Positions 14,615 to 22,887 of a stretch of 25,198 nt of DNA are shown here, one piece after another. The notes under the pieces are model-generated. The model had not been told where the DNA came from and made no database searches. It saw only the letters and a program-made list of their open reading frames with translations. Made by a program: the position numbers and the translations under genes. Source of the DNA: Bacteriovoracaceae bacterium UBA6261 (GTDB lineage Bacteria; Bdellovibrionota; Bacteriovoracia; Bacteriovoracales; Bacteriovoracaceae). The DNA lies in contig DJVH01000053.1 in the NCBI GenBank assembly GCA_002440825.1, positions 1-25,198 of the forward strand, in the 5' to 3' direction. The number at the start of each line of letters is the position of its first letter. Position 1 is the stretch's first letter.

Positions 14615-16069
14615 ATGAAATACCTGAAAGCACTTTTATTCCTGATTGCTTTTCTCGCCTATTCTTACGGTGAAGGACTGCTTCATGCAGAAGATGTTTT
14701 CCTCTCTTCGGCCGGCCTGAAAGAAATTACTTTTCCCGGAGATGAATACGGCGACTATGCTGCTCTCGAGACGGAAATGACCAATGACGTTCACATCCGC
14801 AATGCTGATCTCGACAATCTCACCCTGGCAAAATTAAAAATTATCAATGGCGATCTTAAAATGGCCAAGTTCTATCTCGGCCGCATCGACGAAAAGAAAA
14901 GCCGGGTCTTTGCCATTAAAAAGCGCTATGAATCCGTCATTGCTTTCATCGAAGGCAAATTCAAAGAATCCCTCGACCATCTGACAAATAAAAAATTTAT
15001 GGACAGCTCACTCTATCCTCAAGTTTGCCTTTTGAAGATGATCAATTACATGGCCCTGAATGATACGAACGCACTGAGATCTGAAAAAGATTATTGTATG
15101 TTCTATACGGGCAAAGCTTCAAAGAATGATCAGTACTGGCTCGACACCATGGTGAAATTAAAACTGCAGGACAGGCAGGGTGTTCGCCGCAATCTCATTA
15201 CGGATGTCGAATCGACATTAAATGACGATGAAATGAGCAAGCTCTGGCTTAAAACCGGCCTTTACCTGAACAAGGAAAAAGACCTGCTGAATATTCTTTC
15301 TATTTTGCCCGAAAATTCATACCAGTCGAAACGTCTGCGCGAAATTGTGGCCTTTATGTACCTGCGCACCGGCAGACCTGAAGACCGCGCACGCGCTCTT
15401 TCTTTTGTCGACGACATCGATTCCGCCAATGCGGAAAACATCAAAGGAAACATCAATCTTCAGAATAAAGAATACGAACTCGCTTTCGGGCATTTCCGCC
15501 TGGCCCTGACTAAAAAGCAGGATTCTACCAATTCTCTGGAGCGTGCGATTCCGCTCGCGTGGATCCTTGGCCAGTGGAAAGATGGACTTTCCATGCTCGA
15601 CAACAACACCAACCGCTCGCTTGATCCCAGAAATAAACAGGCTATACGCATTGCTTTTCTCATCAGAGAAAAAAAATTCGATGAGGCCGAACGCGAGCTC
15701 ATCCTTTTGAAAAATGATTTTAAAAATCAACCGCCCTTTGAAGTGAGCATCATGGATAGCTATGTCTCTCTGGTTCAGGGAGAAAAAGAAAAAAAATTCG
15801 ACGTGAGAAAGGTTGAAGAAAGTACTGAAGCTGCCTGCAGAACTTTTGATGGAATCAGCTGTTGGATCTCATTGCAATTTATTGCATGGGAAAATCTTGG
15901 AAAAACAATCAAACGTGATGAAGCCACTTTCACTGATAAAGAAATGACAATTGATTCATTAAAATTAAAAAAACCAGTAGTGGCGCTTTCTGAAACCATC
16001 ACCGTCGATCAACGAGATATCGAAGAACTCGACGGCGAAGGCATTCAGCTTATGAAAGTGGCCCCTTAA
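14615..16069 (+). CDS. Exported TPR-like helical repeat protein of unknown function
   Basis: The protein has 484 residues with a Sec signal peptide (MKYLKALLFLIAFLAYSYGE, cleavage near LLHA|ED). Most of the rest is alpha-helical with TPR-like spacing, for example AKLKIINGDLKMAKFYLGRI, VAFMYLRTGRPEDRARALSF, INLQNKEYELAFGHFRLAL and IAFLIREKKFDEAERELILL. TPR proteins are scaffolds, and periplasmic ones often serve outer-membrane or pilus assembly. The C-terminal 60 residues are not repeat-like. ATG 14615 is preferred to TTG 14597, which would put polar residues before the signal peptide. There is no ribosome site. It diverges from the unknown exported gene (36 bp) and ends 3 bp from the FecR-domain gene. 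A partner relation among the three is inference. Confidence 0.75.
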   Translation: MKYLKALLFLIAFLAYSYGEGLLHAEDVFLSSAGLKEITFPGDEYGDYAALETEMTNDVHIRNADLDNLTLAKLKIINGDLKMAKFYLGRIDEKKSRVFAIKKRYESVIAFIEGKFKESLDHLTNKKFMDSSLYPQVCLLKMINYMALNDTNALRSEKDYCMFYTGKASKNDQYWLDTMVKLKLQDRQGVRRNLITDVESTLNDDEMSKLWLKTGLYLNKEKDLLNILSILPENSYQSKRLREIVAFMYLRTGRPEDRARALSFVDDIDSANAENIKGNINLQNKEYELAFGHFRLALTKKQDSTNSLERAIPLAWILGQWKDGLSMLDNNTNRSLDPRNKQAIRIAFLIREKKFDEAERELILLKNDFKNQPPFEVSIMDSYVSLVQGEKEKKFDVRKVEESTEAACRTFDGISCWISLQFIAWENLGKTIKRDEATFTDKEMTIDSLKLKKPVVALSETITVDQRDIEELDGEGIQLMKVAP

Positions 16070-16072
16070 GAC

Positions 16073-17920
16073 TTACAGATCGTAAATATATCTCAGGAAT
16101 AATCCGGAAGATTTTCTTTCCTGTTTGTTGTCAGCGCCTGAAAGCGATCCGCGAATCCAATGCAATTGATTTTCGGACTGAATCCCAAGACCGATCCAGC
16201 TGTGATCTCCAAGAGCATATTTTGGCATAACTTCCAACTGGAAACCGGAACCATTTTTGATAATTAAATTGTTGATCTTTTTTCTGAAAGTAAAAAAGCC
16301 TGCGCCTTTGGCATCAAGTGAAAAGCGTTTCCCTTTCCAGAATTCGGCATTTGCTCCTAGGGTCAGTCTCGTCAAAGTGACTTTCTTTAAATCGTATGTA
16401 TAGGCCGCTGTCTGATCGATAAAATGTTCCTGATGCAGACCCACTTTTCCAAACAGATTCACCACTTTGCTTAAAGCAAACTGAGATCCGAATGATAAAG
16501 CGATGGTCTTTTTTGACAATTGCGAAGCCTGCTGTCCTTTGAAATCGAGAACCCCGTAATCGATTCCAATCATTGGAGAAAAACGGTTGTTACTCGACAT
16601 AATCCAGTCAAATCCAAAACGCACAGAGCTGTTTGAAGAAAGGCCGACGTAAGGAGAGCTGTTTCTATTGGCATTGAGTTTCAGTTCCTGATCAAGCCCC
16701 CAGACTGAAAGAGCTATGCGGTCGCGGATAAATTTTTCCTGAATATTGAAAGGAGCTTCAATGGCCTCTTCATCTTTTATGACGACATCTTTTGCAATGG
16801 TTTTATTCAAGTCCTCTTTGAGCGCCAGAAGTTCAGGCTTTTTTTCTGCTTCACTTGCGAGAATGAAACCTTTTTTAGCATCAAGAAGAAGACCTTTTGG
16901 AGCGACATATTGTCCGGTATCGGCGTCGATATCACCTACTTTCTTCGAAACATAAACGCCTTTTTCCTTGTCCAGCACGGCCCCGGCTTCAGGCGCAACA
17001 TAGAGACCTGTGTTCAGATCGATAAAACCTCCGGCCTTCGGTGCGAAGTCACCGGTCTTTTCATTGAAGAGACCTTCCACTGGAGCTTTTTGTTCTGCGA
17101 CCTTTAGTGTTGTTGTCACAGGTTTTTCAGCTTCACTGACAACATTGATATTTTCACGAGGCTTCTCGATTAACTCTTTATTCTTGTAGAGAACTTCAAG
17201 CTGAACCGGAGAAATTTTAACCGGCAGAGAGGCTTTTTTAAGAGCATCTGAAGCAAAAGAGTTCTGCCCCGGAGGAACCAGAACTGTTGACTGACTTTTT
17301 AAAATTTTACCAAGCTCAGCTGCTTCATCTAATTTGGCGGCCGGTACTTCTTTAACAACGACATCCTTTGTGACGTCATTGCGTTCAATGGCCTTTTCCG
17401 GTGCTTCCTCGAGCTTCTGATAAGTTTTTTCGTCCACTCTCGCCATCGCAACTTCTCCGCGATAAGTGAGAAGCGATGTCATTTTATTGTCCGGATTGTA
17501 AATCGTCTGGAAGTCAGTCCCGCGAACCCCCATGGCGGCGGTTCTCGTTTTAATAAAAAGTTTATTGGTAGTGGAAGTGGCATCTTTCTGGACTTCTGTC
17601 CGGATTCTGCCCTTGAGAAGAGAAATTACACCTGGCGACTCTCTCTTCATTTCCGCAATGACAATTTTACTTTCAGGTCCGACGTTCATTTCAGAATTAT
17701 CAACGAATTTGATTTTCAAAAAACTTTTTGGCCCGGTCACAATGGAAGTGTCTTCGATAAACTTATCGCCGATCTCAACAACCTTTGCGATTCTAGCCCC
17801 TGGTGACAGCTGTGTGGCCTCTCCGCGAATGCGGACGACTTCAGCAATAAAAGGCCCTCTTTCAACGGCCAGAGTGAGTGTAGGTAATAAAAAAAGAAGA
17901 ATGGAATTGAAGATTCTCAT
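16073..17920 (-). CDS. FecR-domain protein with D-x-x-T-G-x-Y repeats and C-terminal outer-membrane beta-barrel
   Basis: The protein has 615 residues. A signal peptide (MRIFNSILLFLLPTLTLA) leads to a FecR domain at about 20-160: VRIRGEATQL, LKIKFVDNSEMNVGPESKIVI, GVISLLKGRIRTEV and FIKTRTAAMGVRGTDF. A linker of about 120 residues follows, then five tandem 15-16 residue repeats at 286-356 of the form D-x-x-T-G-x-Y-V-A-P-x-x-G-x-L. From about 395 to 615 short alternating strands end in FLRYIYDL, typical of an outer-membrane barrel of perhaps 8-10 strands. The predicted product spans the outer membrane with a periplasmic FecR domain. FecR domains here probably bind cell-envelope material or act structurally, since there is no sigma/TonB system beside it. 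AAAGGAT precedes the ATG. It ends 3 bp from a convergent gene. Confidence 0.82.
   Translation of the reverse strand: MRIFNSILLFLLPTLTLAVERGPFIAEVVRIRGEATQLSPGARIAKVVEIGDKFIEDTSIVTGPKSFLKIKFVDNSEMNVGPESKIVIAEMKRESPGVISLLKGRIRTEVQKDATSTTNKLFIKTRTAAMGVRGTDFQTIYNPDNKMTSLLTYRGEVAMARVDEKTYQKLEEAPEKAIERNDVTKDVVVKEVPAAKLDEAAELGKILKSQSTVLVPPGQNSFASDALKKASLPVKISPVQLEVLYKNKELIEKPRENINVVSEAEKPVTTTLKVAEQKAPVEGLFNEKTGDFAPKAGGFIDLNTGLYVAPEAGAVLDKEKGVYVSKKVGDIDADTGQYVAPKGLLLDAKKGFILASEAEKKPELLALKEDLNKTIAKDVVIKDEEAIEAPFNIQEKFIRDRIALSVWGLDQELKLNANRNSSPYVGLSSNSSVRFGFDWIMSSNNRFSPMIGIDYGVLDFKGQQASQLSKKTIALSFGSQFALSKVVNLFGKVGLHQEHFIDQTAAYTYDLKKVTLTRLTLGANAEFWKGKRFSLDAKGAGFFTFRKKINNLIIKNGSGFQLEVMPKYALGDHSWIGLGIQSENQLHWIRGSLSGADNKQERKSSGLFLRYIYDL
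16853..17065 (-). repeat. Five in-frame 45-48 bp repeats (D-x-x-T-G-x-Y units)
   Basis: The units begin at residues 286, 301, 317, 332 and 347 of the FecR-barrel protein. Examples are DLNTGLYVAPEAGAVL and DADTGQYVAPKGLLL. The protein repeats are much clearer than the DNA repeats, so they are old and under selection. Confidence 0.8.
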
Positions 17921-17986
17921 GACATCCTTTCATGGAAAATAGTTAGTAGTTTTTGTTTATTCTACTGGTATTTCCTCAGGAGATCA

Positions 17987-18010
17987 AAGCAAAGCTTACT
18001 TACTTTGCTT
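17987..18010 (-). terminator. Hairpin over the spoVR stop codon
   Basis: On the minus strand AAGCAAAG (18010-18003), an 8-nt loop holding the TAA stop, and CTTTGCTT (17994-17987) pair perfectly. There is little T-tract after it, so it may be a weak terminator or a 3'-end stabiliser of the prkA operon mRNA. Confidence 0.35.
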
Positions 18011-19486
18011 AAATTCTTTCCCATCGTAAGACAATGTCACCGACTGCTCTTCCTGCTTGGAAACGATATTCACCGGTCTCTTCCAGAGAGCATAAATATT
18101 CTTCAAGGTATCCGAGGCATACCCGAAATCGAGGTCAACTCCACGGTGGACGTGTTTTAAGAGAAGTTCGCCGCGGTTGTGATAATTGCCCGATTCAACT
18201 TCAATGACTGGAGAACCAAAATTTGAAAGCTGAGAAAGCAGCTTATTTTTTATTTCCATAAAATCGCGCGTCTCAATTTCATTTCTTCCCGTGCGCGGAT
18301 TGTATTTATAAGTGAAAAGCTGCTGACGCTCACAGAATTCCGGTGTGAAAAATTCATCAATGAAGCTTACATCATTGTGAGTTTTTCTTACGTCAAAAAT
18401 TTTCTGTCGCCCAAGCCCCAGATCTTTGTTCCAGTTGAGCTTCTTATGCATGTCTTCGCAGTCGTTGTACTCTTTGCCAAAACGGCCGGTGTTCCAGCGG
18501 TATTCAATATCGCGGTAAAGTTCAATTCCGATTTTGTACGGATTGATATTCTGACGGCTCATGGCCATAACACCTGCATGGTGATCAGCGTAGTCGATAA
18601 TTTCGGAAGCTTTGAGAGCTCTGGTCGTCATGATGTGCGAGTGCCAGTAGCTCGCCCAGCCTTCGTTCATAATTTTTGTCAGGCGCTGTGGAAGGAAATA
18701 ATACGCTTCATCTCTCAAGATGCCGAGTATATCTGATTCCCATTCTTCAAGAGGGGCATTTTCAAGAAGATAAAGCATGACATCTCTGGGAGCATTTATT
18801 TTTTTCTCACGAAGATCAACCGCGACTTCTTCCTGCTCTGGTTTATTCTGTCTTTCTTTATGGCGCATAAAAGATTTAAGCGCATTGGATCTGTCGTCTT
18901 CGGCCTTGGCAATTTCTTCTTTGGCCACCTTCATTCTTTCTTCGCGCTGGCGTTTTAATTCCTGCGTTTCAAATAGAAGTCCGACATCAATCAGGTTTTC
19001 AATGGAATTCACGCGATCAATAAATTCTTCAACGCGGTTTTGACCATAGCGTTCCATGTATCTTCTGATCTTCGTTCCATGATTGGCCATCACGCCCATC
19101 ATGTTTCTGTCTGTATTGGCAAACCAGGCATTGTTTTTAAAGAAATCGGCGTGGCCGTAAACGTGGGCCATAACGATTTTCTGATCGACAATATGATTGG
19201 CATTGAGAAGATAGGCGTAACAAGGATTGGTATTGATGACCATCTCGTAAATTTTTTGAAGACCGTAAGCATAGCCTTTCGATAATTGATCGTAATCCAT
19301 CCCGAAGCGCCAGTGCGGATAGCGCGATGGAAATCCTCCCTGAGCAGCCAGAATATTAATCGTATCGTAGTCGCAGACTTCAAATCTGACCGGGTGAAAA
19401 TCCAGACCAAATTCTATGGCGTAGGCATAAATTTCATCTCTGATTCTTAAAAGTTCACCTTCTAAGGGTCTCGTTCTGTCGGCCAT
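17996..19486 (-). CDS. spoVR: SpoVR family protein
   Basis: The protein has 496 residues, the usual length for SpoVR/YcgB. Family blocks are present: YAIEFGLDFHPVRFEVCDYD at 22-41, GGFPSRYPHWRFGM at 50-63, LNANHIVDQKIVMAHVYGHADFF (94-116; conserved His), NEGWASYWHS, DYADHHAGVMA and YKIGIELYRDIE. SpoVR is required for spore cortex in Bacillus. In non-spore-formers it travels with prkA and yeaH and is part of the stationary-phase/starvation response; its molecular action is unknown. The ATG at 19486 lies 3 bp after the yeaH stop, with AAAGGAAAAT as ribosome site across that stop. It is the last gene of the three-gene operon. Also known as ycgB in E. coli. Confidence 0.96.
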   Translation of the reverse strand: MADRTRPLEGELLRIRDEIYAYAIEFGLDFHPVRFEVCDYDTINILAAQGGFPSRYPHWRFGMDYDQLSKGYAYGLQKIYEMVINTNPCYAYLLNANHIVDQKIVMAHVYGHADFFKNNAWFANTDRNMMGVMANHGTKIRRYMERYGQNRVEEFIDRVNSIENLIDVGLLFETQELKRQREERMKVAKEEIAKAEDDRSNALKSFMRHKERQNKPEQEEVAVDLREKKINAPRDVMLYLLENAPLEEWESDILGILRDEAYYFLPQRLTKIMNEGWASYWHSHIMTTRALKASEIIDYADHHAGVMAMSRQNINPYKIGIELYRDIEYRWNTGRFGKEYNDCEDMHKKLNWNKDLGLGRQKIFDVRKTHNDVSFIDEFFTPEFCERQQLFTYKYNPRTGRNEIETRDFMEIKNKLLSQLSNFGSPVIEVESGNYHNRGELLLKHVHRGVDLDFGYASDTLKNIYALWKRPVNIVSKQEEQSVTLSYDGKEFKQSK

Positions 19487-19489
19487 GAC

Positions 19490-20605
19490 TTATTTTCCTT
19501 TCCCTAAAAAATCCTTGATGGAATCGAGAATTGCATCTTTGTTTTTAATTTTTGAAAGAATAACTTTCTCATCCTGTTCGCCGTAACGGGAAACAAGATC
19601 CTTATAAAATTGTCCCGAACCGTAACGACTTTCCACTTGTCCGTAGCAAAAAACGTTTGAAGCAGGAAGAAGATCCTGATCGAGAATTTCCAGACAAAGT
19701 TTTGTATCGTCAGCTGACCAGTTGTCGCCATCGGAAAAATGGAACGGGTAAATATTCCATTCACTTGGATCATAATCACTTTGAATAATTTCACGGCAGA
19801 GTTTCAGAGCAGACGAAATCAACGTTCCGCCCGACTCGCGCGTTTTGAAAAATGTTTCTTCATCTACTTCTTTTGCTGTGGCATCGTGGATGATGTAGCG
19901 GACTTCGATATCTTTGTACTGGGACTTAAGCCACAAATTAATCCAGAAGGATTCAGTTCTGACGATTTCTTTTTGCTCATCCCCCATCGATCCCGAAACG
20001 TCCATCATATAAATGACGACAGCGGAATTTTCGAATTCCACCTTGGCGTCGCTGGCGCGGTAACGAAAATCGCGTTTTACAGGAATAACTCTTGGATCGA
20101 GAAAATCATATGTGCCTGAAGCGATCTGGCGCTTCATCGCTTCTTTGTAAGTCCGTTTAAAATGCTTTAGTGAATTGGGACCTGTCATACCGATGGACGT
20201 ATATTTATTCGTCACAGACGGCATGGCCTTTTTCCCTTTCGGTTCAATATTAGGAAGCGCTAACTCTTCACCTAAAATATGAGCGAGTTCTTCAAGTGAA
20301 AGATCAACTTCAAGTTCTTTGTTGCCGGCCTGGTTGCCAACTTCGCCGCCTTGACCTGGACCTTCACCTTCCTGTCCGTCAACCGGATCACCGGCCTCTC
20401 CGTTTCCTTGTCCCATTCCACCTTGCGATTTATCGCCGAATTTAAATCTCGGCGTATCAATCGAAGGCATAGGAATTTTAAAGGTGCCATCTCCTTTCGG
20501 AGACGGCATTTCACCTTTTGAAACGTATTTGCGAAGATTGTCCCTGATGCGGCCTTTGACAATTTTTCTAAAGCGCGCATGGTCTCTTTTTATTGGATGA
20601 TCCAT
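19490..20605 (-). CDS. yeaH: YeaH/YhbH family (DUF444) von Willebrand A-domain protein
   Basis: The protein has 371 residues. A basic N-terminus (DHPIKRDHARFRKIVKGRIRD, split) and the KGEMPSPKGD block match YeaH/YhbH. A Gly-rich linker (about 58-95) follows. The VWA domain begins near residue 186, with the MIDAS motif DVSGSMGD (about 202) and the Thr of ESGGTLIS (about 261). VWA proteins of this type usually pair with AAA+ ATPases, which suits PrkA next door. The ATG at 20605 has TAGGG about 8 nt upstream; a TTG at 20611 would add only two residues. The gene begins 23 bp after the prkA stop and is coupled to spoVR. It acts in the cytosol during starvation or stress, judged from E. coli yeaGH. 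Confidence 0.95.
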   Translation of the reverse strand: MDHPIKRDHARFRKIVKGRIRDNLRKYVSKGEMPSPKGDGTFKIPMPSIDTPRFKFGDKSQGGMGQGNGEAGDPVDGQEGEGPGQGGEVGNQAGNKELEVDLSLEELAHILGEELALPNIEPKGKKAMPSVTNKYTSIGMTGPNSLKHFKRTYKEAMKRQIASGTYDFLDPRVIPVKRDFRYRASDAKVEFENSAVVIYMMDVSGSMGDEQKEIVRTESFWINLWLKSQYKDIEVRYIIHDATAKEVDEETFFKTRESGGTLISSALKLCREIIQSDYDPSEWNIYPFHFSDGDNWSADDTKLCLEILDQDLLPASNVFCYGQVESRYGSGQFYKDLVSRYGEQDEKVILSKIKNKDAILDSIKDFLGKGK

Positions 20606-20628
20606 TCCCAATCCCTACTTATAAAAAA

Positions 20629-22686
20629 TTACGATTTAGCAGAGTCACCTTTAGCGAAGATGGATGCAACAAAGTTCAGCGCATCAGTCGCACAGATTTC
20701 ACAGTAACCGTGATTCTTAATCAATCGCGACTTCACAACATCGATTTTCTCCTGAGTTTCTTTATCGACAACTTTAGAGATGATTGTTGTAAGCTTGATA
20801 GAATCTTTTTGATCTTCAAAAAGTTTTAGTTCAAGCGCGCGGTGTAGTCTTTCGTTCATTTTGTAATCAAAAACTTTTCCTTCGATGGCAAGGGCCCCGA
20901 TGTAGTTCATGATTTCTCTTCTGAAATCGTCTTTTCTCGACTCAGGAATATCGATTTTCTCTTCGATTGATCTCATGAAGCGCTCATCAGCGTCTTCCAG
21001 CTTGTTTGAGTACTTGTTTCTGATTTTTTCTTTTTGTGTGTAGGCTTTCACGTTGTCGATATAATTCGCACAAAGTGTCTGGATGGCCGATTCGTCGACA
21101 GAAATGGCTTTCTGAACGTCGTTTTTCACGATGTCTTCATACTCCTGACGGGCAATCGCAAGCATTTCTTTATAGTGCTCAAGCTGCTCTGGAGAATTGA
21201 TCAGACCGTGGTGCTTTAAACCCGATTCAAGTTCATTGAAAACCATGAATGGATTCAAACAGCCTACGTGACCGTGCTTAACAAGTGAGTTAGAAAGTTT
21301 GTCCTGGATATAACGAGGAGAAATCCCTTCAAGACCTTCTCTGATGGCTTCTTTACGAAGTTCTTTGACGTTATCTTCGTTATAACCTGGGAGCGTTTTA
21401 CCGTTGTAAAGTTTTAACTTCTGAAGTTTTGTCAAATCAGATTTTTTTGGTTCTTCAAGTCTTGTCAAAATCGACCATGTTGCGGCCATCTCGATCGTGT
21501 GAGGAGCGATGTGAACGTGAGGGATCTTCTCAGCGTTGAAATCTTTTTGATAAATTTTCACTTCCTGATCAAGGCGAGTGATGTACGGAACGTCGATTTT
21601 TACTGTACGGTCGCGAAGAGCTTCCATGAATTCGTTCGATTGAAGTTTTCTGAATTCAGGCTCGTTTGTGTGGCCCAAAATGACTTCATCGATATCTGTT
21701 TGAGCGAATTTTTTAGGTTTGATTGATTGCTCTTGTGATGCTCCCAAAAGATCGTATAAGAATGCAACGTCGAGTTTCAACATCTCGATAAATTCTACAA
21801 TACCACGGTTGGCGATATTGAATTCACCGTCAAAATTGAAAGCGCGTGGATCCGAATCTGAACCGTACTGAGCAATTTTTCTGTAGTTGATATCACCAGT
21901 TAATTCTGTTGAATCCTGGTTCTTTTCGTCTTTTGGCTGGAACGTACCAATACCGATACGGTCTTTTTCAGAAAGAAGAAGTCTTTTTACGCGAACGTGG
22001 CCAAGAACTTTTTTCCAGTCGCCGTTGTATTTTCTTAAATAGGCATCGAGAATCCATCTGTCCGCTGGACAAACTTCACCCTTGATATTGATCTTGTGTC
22101 CGTCTTTTTTTCCTTTGTTGACTTCATCCAGAAATTGTTTTCTGACTTCAACAGGAAGAAGCTTCAACGGCTCTTCATGCATTGGCGATGGAAAAACTTT
22201 CTGTCCGCCAAGGATGTCTGATTCATGATCATCAATCCATTCGAAAGTGTATAGTGCACCTTCATCTGTGCGCGAGTAATGTTCAAGACCTTTTTTAATC
22301 ATTCTTGAAATAGAAGATTTTGCTGATCCAACCGGCCCGTGTAAAAGCAGAACGCGTTTTTCTGTTCCGTAACCGGCAGCAGCTGATTTGAAAAAATTCA
22401 CCAGTTTCATCAAGTGAACATCAATTCCAAAAACAGCGTCTTTACCATTTTGAATCGGATCATCAAAGAAGTGATAACGAACAACTTCTTTTTTGTATTC
22501 TGTATAGTGTGTATTTCCGTAAGACATGATCATGTCATGAACACGTTGAAATGCATTTCTTGTCACGCGAGGATTTTCTGCAACCAGATCAAGGTATTGC
22601 TGAAAAGTTCCGCTCCAGTGAAGATGAGAAAAATCTGATATTTTGTAATTCTCATCCATGAATTTGTTGATATCTAATTTCGACAT
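20629..22686 (-). CDS. prkA: PrkA family serine protein kinase / AAA+ protein
   Basis: The protein has 685 residues, slightly longer than E. coli YeaG (644). Order: an N-terminal region (FMDENYKISDFSHLHWSGTFQQYLD, 9-33), the AAA+ core with Walker A LHGPVGSAKSS at 115-125, family blocks GEVCPADRWILDAY and EFIEMLKLDVAFLYDLLGASQE (split), the DIDEVILGHTNEPEF block, and the C-terminal kinase-like region with LVKHGHVGCLNPFMVFNELE. PrkA was described as a serine kinase, and in Bacillus an AAA+ protease activity has also been reported; which holds here is open. AGGGGGA gives a strong ribosome site before ATG 22686. It heads the prkA-yeaH-spoVR operon and diverges from a PP2C phosphatase. Confidence 0.97.
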   Translation of the reverse strand: MSKLDINKFMDENYKISDFSHLHWSGTFQQYLDLVAENPRVTRNAFQRVHDMIMSYGNTHYTEYKKEVVRYHFFDDPIQNGKDAVFGIDVHLMKLVNFFKSAAAGYGTEKRVLLLHGPVGSAKSSISRMIKKGLEHYSRTDEGALYTFEWIDDHESDILGGQKVFPSPMHEEPLKLLPVEVRKQFLDEVNKGKKDGHKINIKGEVCPADRWILDAYLRKYNGDWKKVLGHVRVKRLLLSEKDRIGIGTFQPKDEKNQDSTELTGDINYRKIAQYGSDSDPRAFNFDGEFNIANRGIVEFIEMLKLDVAFLYDLLGASQEQSIKPKKFAQTDIDEVILGHTNEPEFRKLQSNEFMEALRDRTVKIDVPYITRLDQEVKIYQKDFNAEKIPHVHIAPHTIEMAATWSILTRLEEPKKSDLTKLQKLKLYNGKTLPGYNEDNVKELRKEAIREGLEGISPRYIQDKLSNSLVKHGHVGCLNPFMVFNELESGLKHHGLINSPEQLEHYKEMLAIARQEYEDIVKNDVQKAISVDESAIQTLCANYIDNVKAYTQKEKIRNKYSNKLEDADERFMRSIEEKIDIPESRKDDFRREIMNYIGALAIEGKVFDYKMNERLHRALELKLFEDQKDSIKLTTIISKVVDKETQEKIDVVKSRLIKNHGYCEICATDALNFVASIFAKGDSAKS

Positions 22687-22718
22687 TGATCCCCCTAAAA
22701 AACTTTCGAGTGGCCTCT

Positions 22719-22742
22719 TAATAATTCTCCCCTTAATTATTA
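22719..22742. promoter_or_regulatory. Inverted repeat upstream of prkA
   Basis: TAATAATT, an 8-bp gap and AATTATTA form perfect 8-bp arms, 33 bp before the prkA ATG. It could be an operator or an mRNA leader hairpin. It lies in the 201-bp gap shared with the divergent phosphatase gene. Confidence 0.4.
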
Positions 22743-22808
22743 CATAGAAAAAATAAATTTCCTAAACTTATAAACCTGAGCAAAAAACTCCAACTCTACA
22801 GCTTAATG

Positions 22809-22837
22809 TTGACAAAAATCAGACTGGCCTTGAGAAT
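22809..22837 (+). promoter_or_regulatory. Candidate promoter of the PP2C phosphatase gene
   Basis: TTGACA (22809-22814) is a perfect -35. With a 17-bp spacer the -10 is GAGAAT (22832-22837, 4 of 6); AATAAT at 22835-22840 is better but at 20 bp. The ATG lies about 50 bp downstream. Confidence 0.42.
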
Positions 22838-22887
22838 AATCAGTAACAATAAACTTCTACGAACTAAATTTTTGAGGACCTTCGATT

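Noticed and set aside
15317..15730. 137-residue minus-strand open frame inside the TPR-like gene
   Set aside because: Antisense to a signal-peptide-led gene with consistent helical repeats; no ribosome site or known motif.
16853..17065. CRISPR or DNA satellite reading of the repeats
   Set aside because: The repeats are conserved at the protein level, differ in DNA sequence, have no spacers and stay in frame within a gene.
19739..20119. 126-residue plus-strand frame opposite yeaH
   Set aside because: It is antisense to the conserved VWA domain and shows no motif.
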